From: Streptomyces sp. R302
GTDB lineage: Bacteria > Actinomycetota > Actinomycetes > Streptomycetales > Streptomycetaceae
DNA length: 64,000 nt
Assembly (NCBI RefSeq): GCF_012927245.1
Contig: NZ_JABBGE010000001.1
Location: 62,001 to 126,000 of the forward strand
Direction: 5' to 3'
The notes under the pieces were generated by a model. The model was given only the letters and a program-made list of their open reading frames with translations. It had not been told where the DNA came from and made no database searches. Every line of letters begins with the position of its first letter. Positions within the stretch are counted from its first letter, which is position 1. Position numbers and translations under genes: made by a program. This document shows, one piece after another, positions 46,051 to 53,867 of the stretch.

Positions 46051-46659
46051 ATGACCGGACAGCGCCTGATCCTCGCCACCCGCAACGCGGGCAAGATCAC
46101 CGAACTCCACGCGATCCTCGCCGACGCGGGCCTCGACCTCGAACTCGTCGGCGCGGACGCGTACCCCGAGATCCCCGACGTCAAGGAGACGGGCGTCACC
46201 TTCGCGGAGAACGCCCTCCTCAAGGCCCACGCCCTGGCCCGGGCGACGGGCCTCCCGGCGGTCGCCGACGACTCCGGCCTCTGCGTCGACGTCCTCAACG
46301 GCGCCCCCGGCATCTTCTCCGCCCGCTGGTCCGGCACCCACGGCGACGACAAGGCCAACCTGAACCTCCTCCTGGCCCAGCTCTCCGACATCCCCGACAC
46401 CCACCGAGGCGCCCACTTCGCCTGCGCCGCGGCCCTGGCCCTCCCCGACGGCACGGAACGCGTCGTCGAAGGCCGCCTGGAAGGCACCCTCCGCCACGAG
46501 CCCGTGGGCACCAACGGCTTCGGCTACGACCCCATCCTCCAGCCGGCCGGCCACACCGTGACCTGCGCGGAACTGACCCCGGCGGAGAAGAACGCGATCA
46601 GCCACCGCGGCAAGGCGTTCCGGGCCCTGGTGCCGGTGGTGCGGGAGCTGCTGGGCTGA
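46051..46659 (+). CDS. rdgB: dITP/XTP pyrophosphatase (RdgB/HAM1)
   Basis: 202 residues. The nucleotide-binding motif LILATRNAGKITEL, the catalytic E-N-A-L-L-K-A segment and D-D-S-G-L-C-V-D, and the terminal GTNGFGYDPI plus ISHRGKAF are all present. It removes deaminated purine nucleotides (dITP, XTP) from the pool. It starts 11 bases after the lipoprotein stop. A strong hairpin shared with the tRNA gene follows. Confidence 0.95.
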   Translation: MTGQRLILATRNAGKITELHAILADAGLDLELVGADAYPEIPDVKETGVTFAENALLKAHALARATGLPAVADDSGLCVDVLNGAPGIFSARWSGTHGDDKANLNLLLAQLSDIPDTHRGAHFACAAALALPDGTERVVEGRLEGTLRHEPVGTNGFGYDPILQPAGHTVTCAELTPAEKNAISHRGKAFRALVPVVRELLG

Positions 46660-46670
46660 CGCCCGAAAGA

Positions 46671-46708
46671 AACGGCCTGCGAATCAGACCTTTGATTCGC
46701 AGGCCGTT
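46671..46708. terminator. Bidirectional terminator between rdgB and tRNA-Leu
   Basis: A perfect 16-bp stem (46671-46686 with 46693-46708) and a 6-base loop. On the minus strand it starts directly after the tRNA gene and is followed by TTTCTTTC. Confidence 0.85.
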
Positions 46709-46710
46709 CA

Positions 46711-46798
46711 TGGTGCGGCGGAAGGGATTCGAACCCTCAAGCCCGATCAAGGGCCACAGATCCTAAGTCTGCTGTGTCGGCCATTGCACCACCGCCGC
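46711..46798 (-). tRNA. tRNA-Leu (anticodon UAG)
   Basis: The class II tRNA folds with acceptor GCGGCGG/CCGCCGC, a long variable arm, a GGTTCGAATCC T-arm and the anticodon loop CTTAGGA (anticodon at 46763-46765 on the plus strand as CTA). The discriminator A is followed by encoded CCA (46711-46713), which not every streptomycete tRNA gene has. It reads CUA codons, which are rare in this genome. An HNH-nuclease remnant lies 62 bases upstream of its 5' end. Confidence 0.95.
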
Positions 46799-46860
46799 GT
46801 GCACAGTCATGGTAGCGGGCGCTTGGCAGTGGATCGCGGGGTATTCCGCTGCTTCCTCCG

Positions 46861-46956
46861 TCACCATGTGTCCGTCATCGAGTGGCAGTTGGGGCACGGG
46901 TAGCGCAGGTTCTCCCTGCGGTTGTCGAGCCGGTTCCCGTCGATGTGGTCGGACGG
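46861..46956 (-). pseudogene. HNH endonuclease C-terminal remnant next to tRNA-Leu
   Basis: A 31-codon frame on the minus strand reads DHIDGNRLDNRRENLRY, then CPNCHSMTDTW and a TGA stop. This is the second half of a Cys-flanked HNH nuclease active site (H-I-D-G-N ... N-L-R ... C-P-N-C-H). A TAG precedes it in frame, and the upstream half of the domain (H-H, first CxxC) is absent. It is therefore a truncated relic. Its location beside a tRNA suggests leftover DNA from an integrated element. Confidence 0.6.
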
Positions 46957-47038
46957 CTACGCCGATCGCGCGCGGAATGCGGACGGGCCCGCGCCCCCGG
47001 TGCAGGGGTGCGGGCCTGTCGGCAAGGGCCTGGGCGGG

Positions 47039-47506
47039 TCAGATGCCGAGGTCGCGGATGATCTTGGCTACGTGGCCCGTCGCCTTGACGTTGTAGAAGG
47101 CGTGTTCGACCGTGCCCTTCTCGTCGACGACGATCGTGGAGCGGATGACGCCCGTCACGACCTTGCCGTAGAGCTTCTTCTCGCCGAAGGCGCCGTATGC
47201 CTCCAGGGTCGACTTGTCGGGGTCGCCGACCAGGGTGACCTTGAGGTTCTCCTTCTCGCGGAACTTCGCGAGCTTCTCCGGCTTGTCGGGGGAGACGCCG
47301 ATGACGTCGTAGCCGGCGGCGGCCAGCACGTCGAGGTTGTCGGTGAAGTCGCAGGCCTGCTTGGTGCAGCCGGGGGTGAGGGCGGCCGGGTAGAAGTAGA
47401 CGATGACCTTGCGGCCCTTGTGCTCCGCGAGGGAGACCTCGTTGCCGTCCGCGTCCGGCAGGGTGAAGGCGGGGGCGGTGTCGCCGGGCTGCAGTCGCTC
47501 GCTCAT
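47039..47506 (-). CDS. bcp: Thioredoxin-dependent peroxiredoxin (BCP)
   Basis: 155 residues. The peroxidatic cysteine is in FYPAALTPGCTKQACDF, with a resolving cysteine five residues later (C-T-K-Q-A-C), the 1-Cys/2-Cys BCP arrangement. The rest (VIGVSPDKPEKLAKFREKENL, and GVIRSTIVVDEKGTVEH) is typical. It reduces alkyl and hydrogen peroxides using thioredoxin. The usual first residue of the motif is P-K-A/A-A-T; here A-A-L-T-P-G-C is a small variation. Confidence 0.94.
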   Translation of the reverse strand: MSERLQPGDTAPAFTLPDADGNEVSLAEHKGRKVIVYFYPAALTPGCTKQACDFTDNLDVLAAAGYDVIGVSPDKPEKLAKFREKENLKVTLVGDPDKSTLEAYGAFGEKKLYGKVVTGVIRSTIVVDEKGTVEHAFYNVKATGHVAKIIRDLGI

Positions 47507-47630
47507 GGCTCGCTCTCCTCGGGGGTGTGCGCGTACGCGATGAGCCTAATGGGGGTCGGGGGCGGCCCCCGGACGCGGGAGCTGACAGACTGTCCATCAA
47601 CGACCGGATCACGACTACGGAGGCAGCGCG

Positions 47631-47951
47631 GTGTCGGACGCCAGGACCCCTGCGCAGATCGAGGCGGACATCGTCCGCCGGCGCGAGCAACTCGCCGTCA
47701 CGCTCGACGAGATCGGCATTCGGATGCATCCGAAGACGATCATCGGGGACGCCAAGGCCAGGGTCGCCTCGACCGTGGACGAGACCGCCGGACGGGCGTT
47801 CGTCGCCGTGAACCGTGTCGTCTCCGACGTGAAGGCACGTTTCACCGACGAGGAGGGCGCCCCGCGACTCGAGCGCGTCGTCCCGGCCGCCCTCGTGGCC
47901 GTCGCCGTCGTCGGACTGCTCCTGAGTTCGTCCCGGAAGCACAAGGGCTGA
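47631..47951 (+). CDS. DUF3618 family membrane protein
   Basis: 106 residues from GTG 47631. It starts RTPAQIEADIVRRREQLAVTLDE, the DUF3618 signature, continues with a helical region, and ends with one transmembrane segment and SSSRKHKG. Such proteins are usually next to genes for surface stress or GroES-like proteins. The function is unknown. The GroES-like gene follows 23 bases downstream. Confidence 0.85.
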   Translation: MSDARTPAQIEADIVRRREQLAVTLDEIGIRMHPKTIIGDAKARVASTVDETAGRAFVAVNRVVSDVKARFTDEEGAPRLERVVPAALVAVAVVGLLLSSSRKHKG

Positions 47952-47974
47952 GCCGGGCCGGTAGGTTCGTTCCC

Positions 47975-48310
47975 GTGAGCGAGAACACCCACGACAAGCT
48001 GCCCATCCGGATGCTCCACGACCGGGTCCTGGTCCGCACCGACTCCCCGGAGGGGGAGCGGCGCTCCGGCGGCGGGATCCTGATCCCGGCGACCGCCGCG
48101 GTCGGCCGCCGCCTGGCCTGGGCCGAGGTGGTCGCGGTCGGGCAGAACGTCCGGACCGTCGAGATCGGCGACCGGGTGCTGTACGACCCCGAGGACCGGG
48201 CCGAGGTCGAGGTGCGGGGCGTCGCCTACGTACTGATGCGGGAGCGGGATCTGCACGCGGTGGCGGCGGACCGGTTCCAGAGCTCGGACTCGACCGGGCT
48301 GTACCTGTAG
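47975..48310 (+). CDS. GroES-like co-chaperonin-fold protein
   Basis: 111 residues from GTG 47975. It keeps the Cpn10 pattern: IRMLHDRVLVRTDSPEGERR, then SGGGILIPATAA, W-A-E-V-V-A-V-G, and G-D-R-V-L-Y-D-P. The usual mobile loop is shortened. It is a second GroES-type protein; the main groES usually accompanies a groEL gene, which is not here. The role is uncertain. Its terminator is immediately downstream. Confidence 0.8.
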   Translation: MSENTHDKLPIRMLHDRVLVRTDSPEGERRSGGGILIPATAAVGRRLAWAEVVAVGQNVRTVEIGDRVLYDPEDRAEVEVRGVAYVLMRERDLHAVAADRFQSSDSTGLYL

Positions 48311-48324
48311 CGAGCGGCCGGTCG

Positions 48325-48356
48325 AAGGCCCTGGTGACCGTTGTCACCAGGGCCTT
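48325..48356 (+). terminator. Terminator after the GroES-like gene
   Basis: A perfect 14-bp stem (48325-48338 with 48343-48356) with a CGTT loop, followed by TTTGCC. Confidence 0.8.
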
Positions 48357-48383
48357 TGCCCGTTCTTTGCTAGGCTGGAGCCA

Positions 48384-48430
48384 CCCCGACGAGACGCGCC
48401 GTACCGGGTCATCGGAAAAGACGACGCACC
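48384..48430 (+). promoter_or_regulatory. Guanidine-III (ykkC-III) riboswitch
   Basis: The sequence CCCCGACGAGACGCGCCGTA, then CCGGGTCATCGGAAAAGACG and ACGCACC, closely follows the ykkC-III consensus I remember (CCGGACGAGGUGCGCCGUAC, then CCGGUCAGGACAAGACGGCGC). The two helices of the pseudoknot are present: GCGCCGT with ACGACGC (one mismatch), and CCCCG with CGGG. It sits 31 bases before the start of a SugE-type exporter gene, a known target of guanidine riboswitches. Guanidinium binding should expose the ribosome binding site or prevent termination. Confidence 0.85.
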
Positions 48431-48461
48431 TTTCTGTTCCGTCTCGCGGAGGTGTCTCGTC

Positions 48462-48782
48462 ATGGCCTGGGTTCTTCTCGTCGTCGCCGGTCTGCTCGAA
48501 GTCGGCTGGTCGATCGGGATGAAGTACACCGAGGGCTTCACCCGTCTCTGGCCCAGCGTCTTCACCGCGGCCGGGATCGTCGCCTCGATGATGCTGCTTT
48601 CGCAGGCCGCGAAGACCCTCCCCATCGGTACCGCCTACGGCGTCTGGGTCGGCATCGGCGCGGCCGGCGCGGCGGTGCTCGGCATGGTGGTGCTCGGCGA
48701 GCCGGCGACCGCCGCCCGGATCTTCTTCGTCTGTCTGCTGCTCGTCGCCGTGGTCGGGCTGAAGGCGACCTCCGGGCACTAA
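48462..48782 (+). CDS. SMR exporter, SugE/Gdx type (guanidinium exporter)
   Basis: 106 residues with four transmembrane helices. The SMR glutamate is Glu13 in LLEVGWSIGMKYTEGF. The SugE/Gdx features W-x-I-G-M-K and the WPSVFTAAGIV segment, together with P-I-G-T-A-Y-G-V-W-V-G-I-G, fit the guanidinium/H+ antiporter clade rather than EmrE. The upstream guanidine-III riboswitch strongly supports guanidinium as substrate. The last four bases overlap the 3' end of the convergent penicillin-binding protein gene. Confidence 0.92.
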   Translation: MAWVLLVVAGLLEVGWSIGMKYTEGFTRLWPSVFTAAGIVASMMLLSQAAKTLPIGTAYGVWVGIGAAGAAVLGMVVLGEPATAARIFFVCLLLVAVVGLKATSGH

Positions 48783-50941
48783 CGGCCGGCGCGTCTTCCA
48801 CCCTGGCGCTTCGCCGGTCCCGGGCCCGCCTCGCCCGTCTCGCCCGGCTCGTACCACTCCTCCTCCGCACCGTCCCCCGGCCCGTCCGGTGTCGGCGGTA
48901 CGTCGGGGAGTTCGGCGCCCGGCATCAGCCGCAGGTCGAAGTCGCGTACGGGAGTGTCCGCGAGGGCCTCGCGGGTGAAGCGGGCCCAGATCTCGGCCGG
49001 GGGGCCGCCGCCGTTGACGCGGGGCAGGCCGAGCGCGCCGTACAGCGGCTCCTGGCCGCCGGACTCGGGGTCCTGGCCCATCAGGGCGACGACGGTGGCG
49101 AGTTCGGGGGTGTAGCCGGCGAACCAGGCCGCCTTGTCGTCCTCCGCCGTGCCCGTCTTGCCGGCCGCCGGGCGTCCGGCGGCCTGCGCGGCCGTGCCCG
49201 TACCGGACTCGACGACGCCCCGCAGCACCGCGGTCGTGGTGTCGGCGGCCTCGCGGCCCACGGCCTGCCGGGGCTCGGCGGCGGGCAGCGGCAGCGGCTC
49301 CCCGTCCCGGGAGAGCGCGGCGACGAGGGTGTGCTCGCCGCGCCGGCCGTGCGCGGCGAGCGTCGCGTACGCCTGGGCCATGTCGAGGACGCTGGCGGTG
49401 GCCGGGCCGAGCGCGATGGACGGGGAGGCGGTGAGGTCGGGGGTGGTGGCCGGCAGGCCGAGGGCGACGGCGGTGCGGCGCACGTGCGCGGGGCCGACGT
49501 CGACGGCCATCTGGGCGTAGACGGCGTTCACGGAGAGGTCGGTGGCGGCGGTCACGGGGATCTCGCCGTAGCTCTCGCCGTCCTCGTTGGCGGGGTCGTA
49601 CGGCGTCCCCGGCCAGCCCTCGACGGGCCGCCGGTCGGTGCCGTCGTAGACGGTGTACGGGGTGATCGGCTCGCCGTACTGCGTCTGCGCGCCGCTCTGC
49701 ACGGCGGCGGTGAAGACGAAGGGCTTGAAGGTGGAGCCGACCTGGTAGTCGCGGCGGGTGGCGTTGCTGACGTACTGCTCGGTGTAGTCGACGCCGCCGT
49801 AGAGGGCGACCACGTGGCCGGTGGCCGGTTCGACGGCGACGGCCCCGGCCCGTACGTACCGGTCGGCGGGGTTCGCGGCCGGGTCGAGGCGGTGGGTGAC
49901 GCGGTCCTCGACGGCGCGGACGAGCGCGGCCTGGCGGGCGGGGTCGAGGGTGGTGACGATCCGGAAGCCGCCGCCGGCGAGGGTCTTCTCGTCGACGATC
50001 CCGCGGCCGGTGAGGTACTCCTCGACGGCCTGCACGAGGTAGCCGCGCTGGCCGGAGAGGCCGGTGGCGGGACGGGCGGTCCGCGGGTCGGGGAAGCGGA
50101 GGGCGGCGCGCTCGCGGGCGGTGAGCCAGCCTTCCTTGACCATGCCGTCGAGGACGTACGCCCAGCGGGCGAGGACGGCGGGGCGGTTCTCGGGGTGGGT
50201 GGTGACGTCGTAGGCGCTGGGGGCCTTGAGGAGGGCGGCGAGGTAGGCGCCCTCGGCGGTGCCGAGGCGGGCGGCGTCCTTGCCGTAGTAGGCGTGCGCG
50301 GCGGCCTGGATGCCGTAGGCGTTGCGGCCGAAGTAGCTGGTGTTGAGGTAGCCCTGGAGGATCTCGTCCTTGGTCTTCTCGCGCTCCAGCTTGATCGCGA
50401 TGAAGAACTCCTTGGCCTTGCGGGTGAGGGTCTGCTCCTGGCCCAGGTAGTAGTTCTTCACGTACTGCTGGGTGATGGTGGAGCCGGACTGGCGGCCCTT
50501 GCCGGTGACGGTGTTCCAGGCGGCGCGGACCATGGCCTTGGGGTCGACCGCGCGGGAGGTGTGGAAGTCGCGGTCCTCGGCGGCGAGGACGGCCTGCCGG
50601 ACGGTCGGCGGGATCCGGTCGAGGCGCACGTTCTCCCGGTTCACCTCGCCGTCGCGGGCGAGGACGGTGCCGTCGCGGTAGAGGTACAGGTTGGACTGGG
50701 CGACGGCGGCGGCGTTGGCGGCCGGGATGGACACCAGCAGGTACCCGGCCGTGAAGGCCCCGGCGAGGAGCAGCCCGCCGAGCAGGGACAGCCAGAGGAC
50801 GGCGCGCAGGAGCCGGCGGGGGAGCGGGACGCGGGGGCGCGCGCCGGCGCGCGGGGCGGGGAGGGTGGGGTCCCTCGGTGCCCAGCCCGGATCGTCCGGT
50901 GGCGGCGCGGCGGGCGAAGCGGAACGCACAGAAGGGGACAT
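48779..50941 (-). CDS. Bifunctional class A penicillin-binding protein
   Basis: The 720-residue protein has an N-terminal Pro-rich cytoplasmic tail and one transmembrane segment (about 50-72). A GT51 glycosyltransferase domain follows (AAEDRDFHTSRAVDP, QSGSTITQQYVKNYYL, REKTKDEILQGYLNTSYFGR). The transpeptidase domain follows in turn: S-x-x-K at QVGSTFKPF, SVN in TDLSVNAVY, and KTG in AGKTGTAEDD. It polymerises and cross-links peptidoglycan. The C-terminal tail is Gly/Pro-rich. It corresponds in memory to S. coelicolor SCO2897. Confidence 0.95.
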   Translation of the reverse strand: MSPSVRSASPAAPPPDDPGWAPRDPTLPAPRAGARPRVPLPRRLLRAVLWLSLLGGLLLAGAFTAGYLLVSIPAANAAAVAQSNLYLYRDGTVLARDGEVNRENVRLDRIPPTVRQAVLAAEDRDFHTSRAVDPKAMVRAAWNTVTGKGRQSGSTITQQYVKNYYLGQEQTLTRKAKEFFIAIKLEREKTKDEILQGYLNTSYFGRNAYGIQAAAHAYYGKDAARLGTAEGAYLAALLKAPSAYDVTTHPENRPAVLARWAYVLDGMVKEGWLTARERAALRFPDPRTARPATGLSGQRGYLVQAVEEYLTGRGIVDEKTLAGGGFRIVTTLDPARQAALVRAVEDRVTHRLDPAANPADRYVRAGAVAVEPATGHVVALYGGVDYTEQYVSNATRRDYQVGSTFKPFVFTAAVQSGAQTQYGEPITPYTVYDGTDRRPVEGWPGTPYDPANEDGESYGEIPVTAATDLSVNAVYAQMAVDVGPAHVRRTAVALGLPATTPDLTASPSIALGPATASVLDMAQAYATLAAHGRRGEHTLVAALSRDGEPLPLPAAEPRQAVGREAADTTTAVLRGVVESGTGTAAQAAGRPAAGKTGTAEDDKAAWFAGYTPELATVVALMGQDPESGGQEPLYGALGLPRVNGGGPPAEIWARFTREALADTPVRDFDLRLMPGAELPDVPPTPDGPGDGAEEEWYEPGETGEAGPGPAKRQGGRRAGR

Positions 50942-51136
50942 GGCACCACATAGTGCACATAAAGCGGGCGAAACTCCCGAAGGTGGGGGGTGGGGGAGCG
51001 GAAATCGCCCGGGAAAACCGCTCGCGGTGGGGTGCGGGGGCCACTAGGGTCGTGCGCTTCGTCCTCTTTCGATCTTTGACGTCCCACATACCTGCATCCC
51101 CGAATCCCTGATCCCCCTCACCGGAAGGGAAGCTCC

Positions 51137-51943
51137 ATGCTGCGGCTGTACGCGACCGTGGCCGCGGGTGGCTTCCGGCGGCACGCCACCTACCGGGTGG
51201 CCACGCTGGCGGGCCTCTTCACCAACACGGTCTTCGGTTTCGTCTTCTCGTACACCTACATCGCCCTGTGGGCCGAACGGCCCGCGCTCGGCGGCTACTC
51301 CATGGCCGACGCCCTCGCCTACGTCTGGATCGGCCAGGCCCTCATCACCGTCTGCGGCATGATGGGCGGCGGCTTCGAGGACGAGCTGATCGAACGGATC
51401 AGGACCGGCGACATCGCCGTCGACCTCTACCGCCCCGCCGACCTCCAGGCCTGGTGGTGCGCGGCCAACGCGGGCCGCGCCGCCTACCAGCTGCTCGGCC
51501 GCGGCGCCGTCCCGCTGCTGATCGGCGCGTTCGCCTTCGGGTTCACCCTTCCGGCCGATCCGGCCGGCTGGGCCGCCTTCCTGCTCGCCGTGGCCCTCGG
51601 CTCGTTCGTGTCGTTCGCGCTCTGGTACCTGGTCGCGATGAGCGCGTTCTGGCTGCTCGACGGGCAGGGCGTGGTCCAGGCGGCCTGGCTGACCGGCCTG
51701 TTCTTCTCCGGGATGCTGCTCCCGCTGAACGTCTTCCCCGGCGCCCTCGGCGAGCTGGCCCGCACGCTGCCGTGGGCGGCCCTGCTCCAGGTCCCGGCGG
51801 ACGTCTACCTCGGCCGGTACGGGGACGGCTGGGGCCTCCTCCGCGCGTACGGCTTCCAGCTCGGCTGGCTCGCGCTGCTCCTCGCGGCGGGGCGGACGGC
51901 GCAGGCGGCGGCGACGCGGAAGGTGGTGGTGCAGGGTGGGTGA
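51137..51943 (+). CDS. ABC-2 exporter permease (first of two)
   Basis: 268 residues with six transmembrane segments, of the DUF990/ABC2_membrane_6-like group (YATVAAGGFRRHATYRVATL, then FSYTYIALW). It starts in the divergent region next to the penicillin-binding protein gene. It overlaps the next permease by 8 bases. With the following permease and ATPase it forms an exporter. Substrate is unknown; similar systems are often linked to cell-envelope or drug export. Confidence 0.85.
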   Translation: MLRLYATVAAGGFRRHATYRVATLAGLFTNTVFGFVFSYTYIALWAERPALGGYSMADALAYVWIGQALITVCGMMGGGFEDELIERIRTGDIAVDLYRPADLQAWWCAANAGRAAYQLLGRGAVPLLIGAFAFGFTLPADPAGWAAFLLAVALGSFVSFALWYLVAMSAFWLLDGQGVVQAAWLTGLFFSGMLLPLNVFPGALGELARTLPWAALLQVPADVYLGRYGDGWGLLRAYGFQLGWLALLLAAGRTAQAAATRKVVVQGG

Positions 51944-52787
51944 GCCGCTGCGTACGGACGAGGCCCACGGCTCGGGCGCGGCGGAGGTCCTGCGGACGTA
52001 CCGCCTGGTCGCCGCCATGTGGATCCGGTCCACGATGACGTACCGGACCTCCTTCGTCCTGACCCTCGTGACGTCCTTCTGCGTCACCTTCTTCGACTTC
52101 GTCGTGATCCTGCTGATGTTCGGGCAGGTCCAGGGCCTCGGCGGCTTCTCCTTCGCGGAGGTCGCCTTCCTGTACGGCACCACCGGCACCGCCTTCGGGC
52201 TCGCCGACCTGACGCTGGGCTCGCTGCAGCGGATGGGGCGCCGGATCAGGGACGGCTCGCTCGACGTGTTCCTGCTGCGGCCGGTGCCGCTGCTCGCGCA
52301 GGTCGCGGCGGACAAGTTCGCGCTGCGGCGGCTCGGCCGGGTGCTCCAGGGGCTGATGGTGCTGGTGTGGAGCCTGGTGCTGCTGCGCGACGAGGTGGCG
52401 TGGTCGTGGGGGACGGCCCTGATGGTGCCCGGGATGGTGGCCTGCGGGGCGGTGATCTTCATGGCGGTGATGGTGCTCGGCGCGTCCGCGCTGTTCTGGC
52501 TCCAGGACGCCGCCGAGGTCACCAACTCGTTCACGTACGGCGGGAACACGCTGCTCCAGTACCCGCCGACGGTCTTCGCGCAGGACCTGGTGAAGGGCGT
52601 GGTGTTCGTGGTCCCGCTGGCCTTCGTGAACTGGCTGCCCGCCCTGTACGTCCTCGGGCGCCCCGCCCCGGCCGGGGTGCCGTCCTGGGCGGCCTTCGCC
52701 TCCCCGCTCGTCGCCCTGGTCTGCTGCGCGGTCGCGGGCCTCGCGTGGCGGGCGGGCGTCCGCTCGTACCGATCGACAGGAAGCTGA
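51936..52787 (+). CDS. ABC-2 exporter permease (second)
   Basis: 283 residues with six transmembrane segments (MWIRSTMTYRTSFVLTLVTSF, and GSLQRMGRRIRDGSLDVFLLRP). It is the partner of the preceding permease; both have the same ABC2_membrane fold and match in length. It overlaps the first by 8 bases. The ATPase gene begins 9 bases after its stop. The two permeases presumably form a heterodimer. Confidence 0.85.
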   Translation: MGEPLRTDEAHGSGAAEVLRTYRLVAAMWIRSTMTYRTSFVLTLVTSFCVTFFDFVVILLMFGQVQGLGGFSFAEVAFLYGTTGTAFGLADLTLGSLQRMGRRIRDGSLDVFLLRPVPLLAQVAADKFALRRLGRVLQGLMVLVWSLVLLRDEVAWSWGTALMVPGMVACGAVIFMAVMVLGASALFWLQDAAEVTNSFTYGGNTLLQYPPTVFAQDLVKGVVFVVPLAFVNWLPALYVLGRPAPAGVPSWAAFASPLVALVCCAVAGLAWRAGVRSYRSTGS

Positions 52788-52796
52788 GGACCCGCC

Positions 52797-53828
52797 ATGG
52801 GAGTACCGCTGATCGAACTCGACGGCCTGGAGAAGACCTTCACCGTCCGCCGCAAGACGGGCCTGCTGAGGCGGGAGCGGCGGGAGGTCCGGGCCGTCGA
52901 CGGCATCTCCTTCACCGTGGACCGGGGCGAGATGGTCGGCTACATCGGCCCGAACGGCGCCGGGAAGTCCACCACGATCAAGATGCTGACCGGCATCCTC
53001 ACCCCCAGCGGCGGCCGCCTCCGCGTCGCCGGCATCGACCCTTCCCCAAGTGCTCGGCTTCGCTCGAACAGGGGAGGCCCCTATCGCGAGCGCACCCGCC
53101 TGGCCCGCCGCATCGGCGTCGTCTTCGGGCAGCGCACCACCCTCTGGTGGGACCTGCCGCTGCGGGACTCGTACCGCCTGGTCCACCGCATGTACCGGAT
53201 CCCGGACGACCGCTACCGCGAGAACCTCGCCCGCTGCGTGGACCTCCTCGACCTCGGCGACCTGCTCGACGTCCCGGTCCGCCAGCTCTCCCTCGGCCAG
53301 CGGATGCGCGGCGACATCGCCGCCGCGCTCCTCCACGACCCGGAGGTGCTGTACCTGGACGAGCCGACGATCGGCCTCGACGTCGTCTCGAAGTCCCGCG
53401 TCCGCGGCTTCCTCCGCGAACTGAACGCGACGCGCGGCACGACCGTCCTCCTCACCACCCACGACCTCACCGACATCGAACAGCTCTGCTCGCGGGTCAT
53501 GGTCATCGACCACGGGCGGCTGATGTACGACGGCGATCTCACCGGCCTGCACGAGGCCGGCGACGGCGAACGCATGCTCGTCGTCGACCTGGCGCGCGAC
53601 CTCCCGCCGATCGAGGACGTGCCCGGCGCCCGCTTCGTACGGGCCGAAGGGCCGCGCCAGTACCTCGCCTTCCCGGCCGCCGCGTCGGCCGCGCCCCTGG
53701 TGGCGGCGGTGGCGGCGGCGTACCCGCTGGTCGACCTCTCGGTGCGGGAACCGGACATCGAGTCCGTCATCGCGAAGATGTACGGGGGAGCGTCCGGGGA
53801 ACTCACGAGGAGCGCCGGGAGTCCCTGA
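52797..53828 (+). CDS. ABC exporter ATPase with an inserted repeat
   Basis: 343 residues. Walker A is IGPNGAGKST, the Q-loop VVFGQRTTLWW, the signature LSLGQRMRGDIAAALL and Walker B VLYLDEPTIGLD, then an H-loop in LLTTHDLTD. The C-terminal ~100 residues form a regulatory domain. Between the beta-strand ending R-V-A-G-I-D and R-E-R-T-R-L-A-R-R there is an extra ~15-residue stretch (SPSARLRSNRGG) encoded by a streptomycete palindromic repeat (53041-53085), inserted in frame. Relatives normally go straight from A-G to a short P-x-R-E-R. The protein should remain functional because the insertion is in a surface loop. Confidence 0.9.
   Translation: MGVPLIELDGLEKTFTVRRKTGLLRRERREVRAVDGISFTVDRGEMVGYIGPNGAGKSTTIKMLTGILTPSGGRLRVAGIDPSPSARLRSNRGGPYRERTRLARRIGVVFGQRTTLWWDLPLRDSYRLVHRMYRIPDDRYRENLARCVDLLDLGDLLDVPVRQLSLGQRMRGDIAAALLHDPEVLYLDEPTIGLDVVSKSRVRGFLRELNATRGTTVLLTTHDLTDIEQLCSRVMVIDHGRLMYDGDLTGLHEAGDGERMLVVDLARDLPPIEDVPGARFVRAEGPRQYLAFPAAASAAPLVAAVAAAYPLVDLSVREPDIESVIAKMYGGASGELTRSAGSP
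53041..53085. repeat. Streptomycete palindromic repeat inserted in the ATPase gene
   Basis: CTTCCCCAAGTGCTCGGCTT, then CGCTCGAACAGGGGAGGCCC, resembles a repeat found many times between Streptomyces genes (C-C-C-C ... CTCGGCTTCGCTCGA ... G-G-G-G). Here it lies inside a coding sequence and keeps the frame. Confidence 0.7.
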
Positions 53829-53867
53829 GATGAGTCCCTGAGACGGGGATGTGAGGAGGTCTGGCGG

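Noticed and set aside
46600..47000. Attachment-site duplication of the tRNA-Leu 3' end
   Set aside because: I looked for a second copy of the tRNA end near the HNH remnant and found none in the window, so no att pair can be claimed.
46875..51089. Very long open frame on the minus strand (about 1400 codons)
   Set aside because: It runs through the known bcp and penicillin-binding protein genes and antisense to the GroES-like and SugE genes, with Arg/Pro/Ala-rich shadow composition typical of high-GC DNA.
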